Source: Trichococcus palustris
Lineage (GTDB): Bacteria; Bacillota; Bacilli; Lactobacillales; Aerococcaceae
Assembly (NCBI RefSeq): GCF_900114465.1
Contig: NZ_FOTD01000002.1
Span: 62,001 to 126,000 of the forward strand
Length of the DNA: 64,000 nt
Direction: 5' to 3'
The stretch's first letter is position 1, and each line of letters starts with the position of its first letter. This document shows, piece by piece, positions 54,452 to 62,225 of this stretch. The position numbers and the translations under genes were made by a program. The notes beneath the pieces were generated by a model. It had not been told where the DNA came from. It saw only the letters and a list, made by a program, of their open reading frames with translations, and did no database searches.

Positions 54452-55351
54452 ATGATCACAGGATTCCATCATCTGTCGGCGATAACGAAGGACGCAGACA
54501 GGAACATGCAATTTTACACACAGGTACTCGGGCTGCGTTTGGTGAAAAACACGGTCAATCAAGAAAACTTGAAGGATCCGCATTTATTCTATGGGGATTA
54601 TCAAGGCAATCCCGGTACGGTGCTCACTTTTTTTGAAATTCCGAAGGTGGGAAACCGTCACGACGAAGACTCTTATTTCCACACCGTCTATTTGAATATT
54701 CCCAAAGGAAGTCTGCCTTTCTGGAAAGGACACCTTTCCTTGAACCAGATTTCCTTTAATGAAGGAAGCGAAAGTGAATTACTATTTGCGGACCCGGACG
54801 GCATGGACATCGGTTTGATTGAAGTAGATGACATCATCGCCGCTGAGAACGCAACGCGCCATACGGCTATCCCAAGGGACAGACAAATCATCGGCATCCA
54901 CGGCATCCATTACACCGTCCGTGCCCTTGAACAAACACTGGCCTTTTTCACCCAAGTGCTAGGGATGCGTTCGGAGGACAATGTTGTCTACCCGCAGAAC
55001 TCCCGTGAAGACGTGAATTGGTTGGCGCAATCGACAAGTACGGAATCGTCCCGACTCGGAAAAGGCGCCATCGATCACATCGCCTACAGCGTTCCCGATG
55101 CCTCGGATTTTGAAGCTCTGTTGGCCAACGCAAAAGAAAAATCTATTTTGATTGAGAAAGTCATCGACCGGGGTTATTTCAGCAGCATCTACCTGCGTGA
55201 ACCCAGCGGTCTGAGGATAGAGGTTGCCACGGAGAAGCCCGGCTTCACCTTGGATGAAACATTGGAGCATCTGGGCGAGTCTTTTGCCTTGCCGGATTTC
55301 TTGGAACCGAAACGGGAAGAAATCGAAGAAAACATCAGAAAGAGGGTTTAG
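54452..55351 (+). CDS. VOC-family ring-cleaving dioxygenase (MhqA/MhqO-like)
   Basis: The 299-aa extradiol-dioxygenase-type protein has two glyoxalase/VOC modules. The first starts G-F-H-H-L-S-A-I-T-K-D, the second G-I-H-G-I-H-Y-T-V-R, with acidic metal ligands in L-R-E-P-S-G-L-R-I-E near 245-255. In Bacillus, MhqO/MhqA proteins are induced by quinones and catechols. ATG at 54452 has AAAGGGG eight bases before it. It is followed one base after its stop by a flavin reductase gene, so a two-gene redox detoxification unit is likely. Confidence 0.85.
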   Translation: MITGFHHLSAITKDADRNMQFYTQVLGLRLVKNTVNQENLKDPHLFYGDYQGNPGTVLTFFEIPKVGNRHDEDSYFHTVYLNIPKGSLPFWKGHLSLNQISFNEGSESELLFADPDGMDIGLIEVDDIIAAENATRHTAIPRDRQIIGIHGIHYTVRALEQTLAFFTQVLGMRSEDNVVYPQNSREDVNWLAQSTSTESSRLGKGAIDHIAYSVPDASDFEALLANAKEKSILIEKVIDRGYFSSIYLREPSGLRIEVATEKPGFTLDETLEHLGESFALPDFLEPKREEIEENIRKRV

Positions 55352-55352
55352 C

Positions 55353-55973
55353 ATGCACCATTTCAAAGCAAAGGATTTAACCGATAAACAGATGTACAAA
55401 TTCCTTAGCGGCAGCATCATCCCGCGTCCCATCGCATGGATTACGACTCAGAACCCGGAAACCAAGATCGTCAATGCCGCACCATTCAGTTTTTTCAGTG
55501 CCGTCTCGAATGTCTCCCCCTTGCTTACGATCGCCATCTTGCGTAATGGCGGGAAGATAAAGGATTCCGCTAAAAATCTTTTGTCAGGGAAACAGGGTGT
55601 TGTCCATATCGTCAGCGAGGAATTGGTTGAAGAAATGAATAAAACATCCGCTCCGCTTCCCGATACTGAAAGTGAGATTGATTTGACCTCATTGACACTG
55701 ACTGAAAGCCATTCCGTATCCGTGCCCGCCATCAAAGAAGCCAAAATCCGAATGGAAGTCACCTTACACCAATATGTCCCCGTCATGGATGATGAAGGGA
55801 ATGTCATTACCGATTTGTTCATCCTGCAGGCAAATGAATTCTATTTTGATGATTCCGTCTTTGACGAAGAAAAACAATATGTCCTGGCCGACCAGTTGAA
55901 GCCGGTTGCCCGTCTAGCGGGAAACGAATACGCAACGATCGGTGATATCTACTCAATCAACAGACCCAAATGA
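55353..55973 (+). CDS. flavin reductase family protein
   Basis: The 206-aa FMN-binding split-barrel protein opens with S-G-S-I-I-P-R-P-I-A-W-I-T-T, followed by N-A-A-P-F-S-F-F and a long central barrel, ending V-A-R-L-A-G-N-E-Y. These are hallmarks of the DIM6/NTAB-type flavin reductases. ATG at 55353 has AGAGGG six bases upstream, inside the end of the dioxygenase gene. It could supply reduced flavin or reduce quinones directly. No monooxygenase partner is adjacent. Confidence 0.87.
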   Translation: MHHFKAKDLTDKQMYKFLSGSIIPRPIAWITTQNPETKIVNAAPFSFFSAVSNVSPLLTIAILRNGGKIKDSAKNLLSGKQGVVHIVSEELVEEMNKTSAPLPDTESEIDLTSLTLTESHSVSVPAIKEAKIRMEVTLHQYVPVMDDEGNVITDLFILQANEFYFDDSVFDEEKQYVLADQLKPVARLAGNEYATIGDIYSINRPK

Positions 55974-55974
55974 C

Positions 55975-56016
55975 AAAAGCGGGTTCCCTGAACGATTTCA
56001 GGGAACCCGCTTTTTA
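55975..56016. terminator. convergent terminator between flavin reductase and crr
   Basis: AAAGCGGGTTCCCTGAA and TTCAGGGAACCCGCTTT form a 17-bp stem around CGAT, with A- and T-runs, so it can stop both directions. Confidence 0.92.
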
Positions 56017-56027
56017 TGGCATGCCAT

Positions 56028-56525
56028 TTATTCTTTCGTTGCAACGCTTCCGATTTCAGCGTTCGCGGCCGTTTCGCCGGTTACAGCCAAAGTGTAATTT
56101 TTTACTTTATCCATATTTGTGATGACAACGACCATCGCGTTATCTTTTTCGGCTGCCTTTAATTGCTCTAAATCAACTTCGGCAATCAAGGTATCCGGTG
56201 TCAATGCTTGACCTTCTTTCACAAAAATAGTAAAAGGTTTGCCGTTCAATTCCACCGTATCCAACCCCATGTGCAACAGCAATTCCACCCCATTATCCAA
56301 TAGGATGCCGATTGCGTGCTTTGTAGGGAAGACGCTTAATACTTTCCCCTGTGCAGGGGAATAGATATTCCCATCCGTTGGAATGACTGCGAATCCATCG
56401 CCCATCATTTTTTGAGAAAAAACTGGATCTGAAACTTCTGTAATAGGGACCAATTTCCCGTTGACTGGTGAAAATAAAGTTGCTTTTTCAGCAAGTTGTT
56501 TATCTTTTTTTAAAAAGCCAAACAT
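56028..56525 (-). CDS. crr: PTS glucose-type EIIA
   Basis: Soluble phosphocarrier receiving phosphate from HPr and passing it to glucose-type EIIB. The 165-aa product has the phosphorylated His in E-L-L-L-H-M-G-L-D-T-V-E-L near residue 85 and the second active-site His in T-K-H-A-I-G near 70. G-D-G-F-A-V-I-P-T-D-G is conserved. A single-domain EIIA with no attached EIIBC. A likely CcpA site lies upstream (56612-56625). The partner permease is not in the window. Confidence 0.95.
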   Translation of the reverse strand: MFGFLKKDKQLAEKATLFSPVNGKLVPITEVSDPVFSQKMMGDGFAVIPTDGNIYSPAQGKVLSVFPTKHAIGILLDNGVELLLHMGLDTVELNGKPFTIFVKEGQALTPDTLIAEVDLEQLKAAEKDNAMVVVITNMDKVKNYTLAVTGETAANAEIGSVATKE

Positions 56526-56774
56526 ATTATCGCCTCTTCCTGATTAATAATCTTAATATTCAAATTCTACACTTCATTTTAACACAAATGTGTCGGTTTT
56601 GTTACTCTTTCTCATAACGCTTACAAAAATAAGTTACCAGCAAGCATCTTCCGTAAGACATGTGACGAAACTGCCGGAAGGCAAAAGCATAGCAGAGAAA
56701 AAACATTTCTTCATATAAAAAAATAATTATGCCAGGTCTAAAGCCCTATTTTGATATGTATTTTCTGAAAAGTG
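56526..56774. other. intergenic region between divergent crr and uppP
   Basis: Holds the crr promoter area (TAAAAT about 60 bp upstream of crr on the minus strand, without a good -35), the cre-like site at 56612-56625, and then uninformative sequence up to the uppP promoter. Confidence 0.5.
56612..56625 (-). promoter_or_regulatory. cre-like CcpA site upstream of crr
   Basis: Minus strand TGTAAGCGTTATGA matches the cre consensus TGWAANCGNTNWCA at all but one fixed position. It lies about 40 bp upstream of the crr -10-like element, a position compatible with activation as well as repression. Confidence 0.55.
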
Positions 56775-56803
56775 TTGGCTTATCTTTTTTGTTTCGCTAT
56801 ACT
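56775..56803 (+). promoter_or_regulatory. uppP promoter
   Basis: TTGGCT (56775-56780), a 17-bp spacer and TATACT (56798-56803), 31 bp before the start codon. Confidence 0.75.
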
Positions 56804-56834
56804 TAGGAAAGAATAAAATTATATTTTGAAAGGA

Positions 56835-57662
56835 ATGAATACGGAATTGATAGAAATTATAAAAGCAATCATCCTCGGCATTGTTGAAGGCATCACGGAA
56901 TGGCTACCGATCAGCAGCACCGGACATATGATTTTGGTTGATGAATTCATCCGATTGAATCTTACGCAAGAATTTAAAGATATGTTCTTATATGTCATCC
57001 AACTCGGAGCTATTTTGGCAGTCATCGTCCTCTATTTCCACAAGCTGAATCCTTTTTCTCCCACTAAAACAAAAGCGGAGAAAACGCAGACGTGGGATAT
57101 TTGGAAGAAAGTTGTTGTCGGCTGCCTACCGGCTGCAGTGATCGGGCTGCCATTGAATGACTGGGCGGATAAACATCTCTTGAACGCAACAGTCGTTGCC
57201 ATTGCCTTGATCGTCTACGGGATTTTGTTCATCGTTGTCGAGAACCGCAATAAAGATAAGGACCCTCATGTGAAGGATTTTAGCGATCTGACTTACAAAA
57301 TGGCATTCCAAATCGGATTGTTCCAGGCGCTTTCCATCATCCCGGGAACATCCCGCTCTGGATCGTCGATTTTGGGTAGTATGGTGTTGGGGACTTCCCG
57401 CTTCATCGCGACCGAATTCTCCTTTTTCATGAGTATTCCGATCATGTTCGGCATCAGTTTCTTGAAAATCATCAAATTCGGCTTCCATTTCAGCGGACTA
57501 GAGGCAACTGTCCTTTTATCCGGAATGATTACGGCATTCATCGTGTCGGTCCTGGCCATCAAGTTCCTGATCGGCTACTTGAAACGGAATGACTTCAAGG
57601 CATTTGGTTGGTACCGCATCGTACTGGGCGCCATCGTATTAATCTACTTCTTCATTTTCTGA
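56835..57662 (+). CDS. uppP: undecaprenyl-diphosphatase
   Basis: Recycles the lipid carrier undecaprenyl pyrophosphate to the monophosphate; confers bacitracin tolerance. The 275-aa BacA-type membrane protein has [17 protein letters not shown] near residues 15-31 and P-G-T-S-R-S-G-S near 170, the two catalytic motifs, with about seven membrane segments. The start is uncertain: ATG at 56835 is close to its AAAGG box, and TTG at 56826 or 56847 are alternatives. Confidence 0.95.
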   Translation: MNTELIEIIKAIILGIVEGITEWLPISSTGHMILVDEFIRLNLTQEFKDMFLYVIQLGAILAVIVLYFHKLNPFSPTKTKAEKTQTWDIWKKVVVGCLPAAVIGLPLNDWADKHLLNATVVAIALIVYGILFIVVENRNKDKDPHVKDFSDLTYKMAFQIGLFQALSIIPGTSRSGSSILGSMVLGTSRFIATEFSFFMSIPIMFGISFLKIIKFGFHFSGLEATVLLSGMITAFIVSVLAIKFLIGYLKRNDFKAFGWYRIVLGAIVLIYFFIF

Positions 57663-57675
57663 TGAGACACCTGCT

Positions 57676-57709
57676 CCCGTCCACAATTTCTGTGGATGGG
57701 ATTTTTTTA
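57676..57709 (+). terminator. uppP terminator
   Basis: TCCCGTCCACA pairs with TGTGGATGGGA (one G-T pair) around ATTTC, followed by seven T. Confidence 0.9.
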
Positions 57710-57746
57710 TCCGCAATTTTCAAATATCATAGTCCTCCCTTCTTGT

Positions 57747-57761
57747 TTGTAATCATTATAA
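57747..57761 (+). promoter_or_regulatory. first Per/Fur-like box
   Basis: TTGTAATCATTATAA differs at one base from the Per box TTATAATNATTATAA. It contains a TATAAT and lies upstream of a 27-codon ORF. Confidence 0.7.
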
Positions 57762-57784
57762 TTTAAAAGAGGTGTTTATAACCC

Positions 57785-57868
57785 ATGAAAACCTTATTAT
57801 CTAGCGTATTCGCCATTATTATTGTGTCAGAATTATGTACATTGAGAATGATATTCATTTCCGTTTGA
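57785..57868 (+). CDS. possible 27-aa hydrophobic peptide
   Basis: ATG ten bases after AGAGGTG opens a 27-codon frame (M-K-T-L-L-S-S-V-F-A-I-I-I-V-S-E-L-C and so on) ending in TGA at the edge of the second Per box. The peptide would span a membrane once. It lies between two Per-like boxes, in front of the metal ATPase. It may be a small regulatory or leader peptide, or chance in a control region. Confidence 0.35.
   Translation: MKTLLSSVFAIIIVSELCTLRMIFISV
57844..57862 (+). promoter_or_regulatory. Fur-like box
   Basis: GAGAATGATATTCATTTCC matches the 19-bp Fur consensus GATAATGATAATCATTATC at 15 positions. It overlaps the end of the 27-codon ORF and sits directly upstream of the second Per box. 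Confidence 0.65.
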
Positions 57869-57883
57869 TTGTAATGATTATAA
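57869..57883 (+). promoter_or_regulatory. second Per-like box over the pfeT -10
   Basis: TTGTAATGATTATAA again differs once from the Per consensus and extends to a near-perfect 9-1-9 palindrome (57867-57885). It contains TATAAT (57879-57884), so a bound repressor would cover the ATPase promoter. Confidence 0.75.
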
Positions 57884-57945
57884 TCTACTTCCTTAAAGTG
57901 CTATGATTCAAATAGAAAAAGAAATGAAAAAAAGGAGTGTCTCGT

Positions 57946-59901
57946 ATGAAAGATCTATTAAAGAATAAGGCGATGATCGCTACCATCATCAGCGGTATTC
58001 TCATCGTTATCGGAATCATCCTGCAATGGCAAAATTTAGATACAGCAGCAGCCATCATTTTCGTCCTTTCCTTTGTAATCGGCGGTTTTAAGCAAGCAAA
58101 AGAAGGCGTCATCGATACCTTTGAAAACAAACACCTGAACGTGGATATTTTGATGGTCCTTGCGGCAGTCGGCGCATCCCTCATCGGTTATTGGATGGAA
58201 GGCGCATTATTGATCTTCATCTTCTCACTTTCCGGATCATTGGAAGAATATGCTATGGATAAGAGCACAGAAGCCATCACCGCTTTGATGAACATCGTGC
58301 CTGATGTTTCAAAACGCATCAAAGCAGACGGCACAATCGAAGAAGTCGCCACGAAGGATCTAAAAGTCGGCGATACGTTGTTGGTTCCAAAGGGGGCAAG
58401 CATCCCAATCGACGGCGTCATCAAGGAAGGCCTCGGTTTGATCGACGAAGCCGCCATCTCCGGCGAATCGGTCCCGGTGGAAAAGAAAGTGGGCGATGAA
58501 ATCTTCGGAAGTACGATCAACTTGAATGAAGCCATTAAGATGACCGTAACAAAAGAATCGAAAGATACTTTGTTCGCTAAAATCATCCGCATGGTCGAGG
58601 AAGCGCAGAGCACACCTTCACAAACGGCCAGTTTCATCAATCGCATCGAAAATACTTATGTAAAAATTGTATTGATCTTTGTCCCTGTCATGATCGCCAT
58701 CTTCTACTTCTTGCTGAACTGGGGCTGGAACGAATCCTTCTACCGCGGCATGGTGTTACTGACAGTGGCATCCCCTTGCGCCTTGGTTGCATCGGCAACG
58801 CCGGCTACCCTATCTGCCATTTCAAACGCAGCAAAACGCGGCATCCTGTTTAAAGGCGGTATCCCGATCGAGAACTTCTCGCAGATGGATTGCATCGCAT
58901 TCGATAAAACCGGGACGTTAACGGAAGGCAAACCAAAAGTAACGGAAGCCGTCTATGCAGCTGCAGAAGATGAAGAGCATATCATGTCAGTTGTGTATGC
59001 TTTGGAGCATAGCTCTACCCACCCGATTGCAACTGCTCTAGTGAATTATTTGGACACAAAAGAGTATAAACATACAAAAATGGACTGCATCCAAGATTTG
59101 ACAGGATTTGGACTTGCAGGTTCTGCTTTCGGCAGCGACTGGAAAATCGGCAAACAATCCTTTGTTGTATCTGAAAATCAACAAAATAAACAAAACCAAC
59201 AGATTGTTGCCGATGCTTTCACCCTTGAAAAGGAAGGCAAAACCGTTATCTATGTTTCTAAGGATGATAAGGTAGTCGCTTATTATGGGTTATTGGATAC
59301 ACCAAAAAAAGATGCAAAAGATATGATCGCCTTCTTCAAGGCAAACGGTGTCCACACCATCATGATCACCGGCGACAATGAAGCAACCGGCCAAACAATC
59401 GGCAAACAATTGGGTGTAGATGAAATCCGCGCAAATTGTCTTCCAGAAGATAAGACAACCATCCTAAGAGACCTACAGAGCCAGTATAAGCTTGTCGGCA
59501 TGGTTGGGGATGGCATCAACGATGCCCCTGCCCTGGCAAATGCCGATATCGGGATCGCAATGGGCGAAGGTACGGATATCGCAATGGAAACGGCTGATGT
59601 TGTCTTGATGAAAAATGAGTTGGACAAATTGGAATATGCTTACGGCCTCTCTATTAAATTGAAAAAAGTGACGATGCAAAACATCATCTTTTCGGTATGT
59701 GTCATCCTCACGCTGATCACCTCCAATCTATTCCAATTGATCAACTTGCCGCTAGGTGTGGTTGGACACGAAGGCAGCACAATCCTGGTCATTTTGAACA
59801 GTCTGCGTTTGTTGGCAGTCATCCCAACGTATGCCTCGAACAAACCGATGAAACCAATAGTCAAAAAAGAAGCCCCGCAAAAGGCAGTCGAAGAAAATTA
59901 A
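57946..59901 (+). CDS. pfeT: P1B-4-type metal efflux ATPase (PfeT/FrvA/ZosA-like)
   Basis: Membrane P-type ATPase, 651 aa. It has no N-terminal heavy-metal-associated domain. The membrane-six metal motif is Ser-Pro-Cys (276-278) rather than Cys-Pro-Cys, which marks the P1B-4 group. Further motifs are I-S-G-E-S near 172, the phosphorylated Asp320 in D-K-T-G-T, the H-P pair in S-S-T-H-P-I-A, and G-D-G-I-N-D-A-P-A-L. Bacillus PfeT (formerly ZosA) and Listeria FrvA of this group export Fe(II) and answer to PerR and Fur. The same boxes precede this gene, so ferrous iron export is my inference; Zn or Co cannot be excluded. ATG at 57946 follows AGGAG by eight bases. Confidence 0.88.
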   Translation: MKDLLKNKAMIATIISGILIVIGIILQWQNLDTAAAIIFVLSFVIGGFKQAKEGVIDTFENKHLNVDILMVLAAVGASLIGYWMEGALLIFIFSLSGSLEEYAMDKSTEAITALMNIVPDVSKRIKADGTIEEVATKDLKVGDTLLVPKGASIPIDGVIKEGLGLIDEAAISGESVPVEKKVGDEIFGSTINLNEAIKMTVTKESKDTLFAKIIRMVEEAQSTPSQTASFINRIENTYVKIVLIFVPVMIAIFYFLLNWGWNESFYRGMVLLTVASPCALVASATPATLSAISNAAKRGILFKGGIPIENFSQMDCIAFDKTGTLTEGKPKVTEAVYAAAEDEEHIMSVVYALEHSSTHPIATALVNYLDTKEYKHTKMDCIQDLTGFGLAGSAFGSDWKIGKQSFVVSENQQNKQNQQIVADAFTLEKEGKTVIYVSKDDKVVAYYGLLDTPKKDAKDMIAFFKANGVHTIMITGDNEATGQTIGKQLGVDEIRANCLPEDKTTILRDLQSQYKLVGMVGDGINDAPALANADIGIAMGEGTDIAMETADVVLMKNELDKLEYAYGLSIKLKKVTMQNIIFSVCVILTLITSNLFQLINLPLGVVGHEGSTILVILNSLRLLAVIPTYASNKPMKPIVKKEAPQKAVEEN

Positions 59902-59904
59902 AAA

Positions 59905-59943
59905 AAATGAGGAGCGGATTCATTTCCGCCCCTCATTTTTTGT
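59905..59943 (+). terminator. pfeT terminator
   Basis: AAAATGAGG-A-GCGGA pairs with TCCGC-C-CCTCATTTT around TTCATT, continuing into a T-run. Confidence 0.85.
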
Positions 59944-60007
59944 AGTTTTGTCTGTTCTTTCCGAAGAAATTCAGCGTTTCCGTTCATCATGAGAACGATG
60001 CTTTATG

Positions 60008-60066
60008 CACAAAAGCTCCCATCACCCAAGCCATTGTAAACAGCTTGGGTGATGGGAGCTTTCTTA
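60008..60066 (-). terminator. lysC terminator
   Basis: AAAGCTCCCATCACCCAAGC pairs with its complement around a 13-nt loop (20-bp stem), about 45 bp past the lysC stop. The T-run on the minus strand is short. Confidence 0.8.
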
Positions 60067-60107
60067 TTTAAAAGTGTAAGCGAAACAGGTAGGGTCCGCT
60101 TTTTCGC

Positions 60108-61469
60108 TTACTTATTGGTTCTTGGGAAAAAAGCATCATAGAGAACTTTTACGGCCCTCGCTTCATCTTTTTCGTCGATTCCGAACATGACGCTGACCTC
60201 GGATGAACCTTGGTTGATCATCTCCAAGTTGATGTCCGCTTCTGCCAACGCTGTACATGCTTTGGCAACCGTCCCTACGGATGATACCATTCCTTCGCCG
60301 ACGATCATCAGCAAGCATAGGTTTGGCTTGATGCTTACATCATCGGCATCCAATTCCGTCTTCAAACGATACAGCAACTCTTGTTCTTGTTGCATGGTCA
60401 TTTGATCTTCGCGCAAGATGATGGATAAATCGTCGATGCCTGAAGGCATATGTTCAAAATTCAAGCCAAAATCTTCGAATATTTGCAGTACGCGGCGTCC
60501 GAATCCGATTTCCCTGTTCATCAGGTATTTGCTGATATAGATACCGATGAAGCCGGTCGAGCTGGCAATACCGGATACGATATGTTCGTTTGCCGGTCTT
60601 GACTTGGTGATGCTAGTACCTGGTGCGGATGGATTGTTTGTATTTTTTACCACCACTGGGATTCCGCCACTGAACGCCGGTTGCAAGGCTTCATCATGGA
60701 AAACGGAGAATCCGCTGTAAGATAATTCACGCATTTCACGGTAAGTTAGATGAGCGATTTTCTTAGGGTGTTTCACCAATTTCGGATTTGCCACATAAAT
60801 AGCATCGACATCTGTGAAGTTCTCATACAAGTTGGCTCTGACGCCGTTTGCGACAATCGCACCCGAAATATCCGATCCGCCCCTAGAGAAAGTCAACAAT
60901 TCGCCCTCTTTTGTGTATCCGAAGAATCCTGGGAAAACGATGACTTCCTTAATATCCCTCAAAGCATACAAGTTTTTATAGGTTTCCGGCAATACGCGGG
61001 CATTTCCTGGATTGTCGGATACTAAAAGTCCGGCATCTTTCGGATTGACATATTTGGCAGGTATTCCTTCTTTGTTAAAGAATGCAGCAATCAATTTCGC
61101 ATTGTTGTCTTCCCCACTCGCCTTAAAAGCATCCATTGCATACCATTCATCTTTGAACTGGGTTTGAATCAAATCGGCATAATTTTTTGAAATTTCTTCC
61201 ATAATACTGTTATCGAGTTGCAACTCGTCGACGATGTCCTGATATCTCTTTAAGATTTTTGCCAGAGTGATGTGATAATCTTCTTTTTGATTCACTTCAT
61301 TCGCCAATTGGATCAATAAGTCCGTTACTTTTTCGTCGGAATCATTTCTCTTGCCTGGAGCGGAAACAACGACAACTCTTCTGTCCGCATCATCTTTTAC
61401 AATCTGCAATACTTTTTTTAATTGAGTTCCATTTGCAAGTGAACTCCCGCCAAATTTAATTACTTTCAA
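60108..61469 (-). CDS. lysC: aspartate kinase
   Basis: Phosphorylates aspartate, entering the lysine, threonine, methionine and diaminopimelate pathways. The 453-aa monofunctional enzyme has K-F-G-G-S-S-L near the N terminus, F-S-R-G-G-S-D near residue 205, and two C-terminal ACT domains (about 300-450; G-I-Y-I-S-K-Y-L and V-G-E-G-M). The size and the YclM-like opening suggest the AK III type. I chose a TTG start at 61469 (M-K-V-I-K-F-G-G), eight bases after GAGGAAG; the GTG three codons up is too close. No lysine riboswitch is seen upstream. Alone on the strand, ending in its own terminator. Confidence 0.95.
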   Translation of the reverse strand: MKVIKFGGSSLANGTQLKKVLQIVKDDADRRVVVVSAPGKRNDSDEKVTDLLIQLANEVNQKEDYHITLAKILKRYQDIVDELQLDNSIMEEISKNYADLIQTQFKDEWYAMDAFKASGEDNNAKLIAAFFNKEGIPAKYVNPKDAGLLVSDNPGNARVLPETYKNLYALRDIKEVIVFPGFFGYTKEGELLTFSRGGSDISGAIVANGVRANLYENFTDVDAIYVANPKLVKHPKKIAHLTYREMRELSYSGFSVFHDEALQPAFSGGIPVVVKNTNNPSAPGTSITKSRPANEHIVSGIASSTGFIGIYISKYLMNREIGFGRRVLQIFEDFGLNFEHMPSGIDDLSIILREDQMTMQQEQELLYRLKTELDADDVSIKPNLCLLMIVGEGMVSSVGTVAKACTALAEADINLEMINQGSSEVSVMFGIDEKDEARAVKVLYDAFFPRTNK

Positions 61470-61717
61470 GCCGCACACTTCCTCGCATAGTTTCTTTAAT
61501 CAGATTCTCATTTTTTCTTTGTTTTATCATTTATGTTTTAGAATATCATCATCCGGCCCGTATGGCAACACATTTTAGGTTCTTTCCAACGTTAAGTGAA
61601 ATTTAACACATAAGGACAGACTCCGATAAAATATATTTGGACTACTCCTCTAAGACTGGAAAGGACCACATTTTAGAATTGCACAAATTTTGTAACATAT
61701 TTGTATTATGAATGCTA
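61470..61717. other. intergenic region between divergent lysC and DUF4828-like gene
   Basis: Too short for a lysine riboswitch and without its conserved boxes. AT-rich stretches near 61520-61545 could supply a lysC promoter on the minus strand, but no -35/-10 pair is convincing. Confidence 0.45.
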
Positions 61718-61745
61718 TGGTCATTTTCAAGAAAAAGAATATACT
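61718..61745 (+). promoter_or_regulatory. promoter of DUF4828-like gene
   Basis: TGGTCA (61718-61723), 16 bp, TATACT (61740-61745), followed by an AGGAGG box at about 61764. Confidence 0.55.
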
Positions 61746-61780
61746 ATGGAAGTAAGTTAATTTAGGAGGTCATCGGATCA

Positions 61781-62155
61781 GTGGAAAAAAAGAATCCTTG
61801 GAGGATGTTATTCGGATTGTCTGTTTTAGCAAGTATCAGCTCAGCATTGTTTCAGTCGCATTGGAAGAAAAAAGGTTCCGATAAGACGAATGTATCTACC
61901 TCATTAACGCCCTATGTCGGTACTTGGAAAAATGATAATCGATCCTTGAAGGTTGAAATTACTGATGACCTGGATATCTTGATCAACAACCAAACATTGG
62001 ATGCAACGCTGGAAGAAGTGAAGCCTGATGAATTAGTGTTCCGGGACCATTTCGGCTATTATATAATATTGAAAAAGCAATCATATCCTAGTTTATACAT
62101 CTATGACGAAGCAGAAGAGAAAGAATATCACTTAAATCGCGTACAACCCAAATAA
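61781..62155 (+). CDS. small anchored protein, DUF4828-like
   Basis: A 124-aa protein. A basic N terminus and a short hydrophobic stretch (about 9-25: M-L-F-G-L-S-V-L-A-S-I-S-S-A-L-F) suggest a membrane anchor. The rest is a compact beta-rich domain starting Y-V-G-T-W-K-N-D-N-R-S-L-K-V-E-I and ending E-Y-H-L-N-R-V. It resembles the Lactobacillales DUF4828 family as I remember it. GTG start, with AGGAGG 11 bases upstream. Function unknown; monocistronic. Confidence 0.7.
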   Translation: MEKKNPWRMLFGLSVLASISSALFQSHWKKKGSDKTNVSTSLTPYVGTWKNDNRSLKVEITDDLDILINNQTLDATLEEVKPDELVFRDHFGYYIILKKQSYPSLYIYDEAEEKEYHLNRVQPK

Positions 62156-62163
62156 AAACATAC

Positions 62164-62211
62164 GAAGGCGGGATAGAAAATCATTTTTGGATGATTTTCT
62201 ATCCCGCCTTC
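62164..62211. terminator. convergent terminator, 21-bp perfect hairpin
   Basis: A perfect 21-bp stem starting GAAGGCGGGATAG around six bases separates the DUF4828-like gene and glgP. The inner arm (GGCGGGAT..AAATCAT) is similar to the fbp terminator at 10016-10056. Confidence 0.85.
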
Positions 62212-62225
62212 TTTATTTTGTCGCA

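Noticed and set aside
61470-61780. Lysine riboswitch upstream of lysC
   Set aside because: The leader is too short and lacks the conserved L-box helices.
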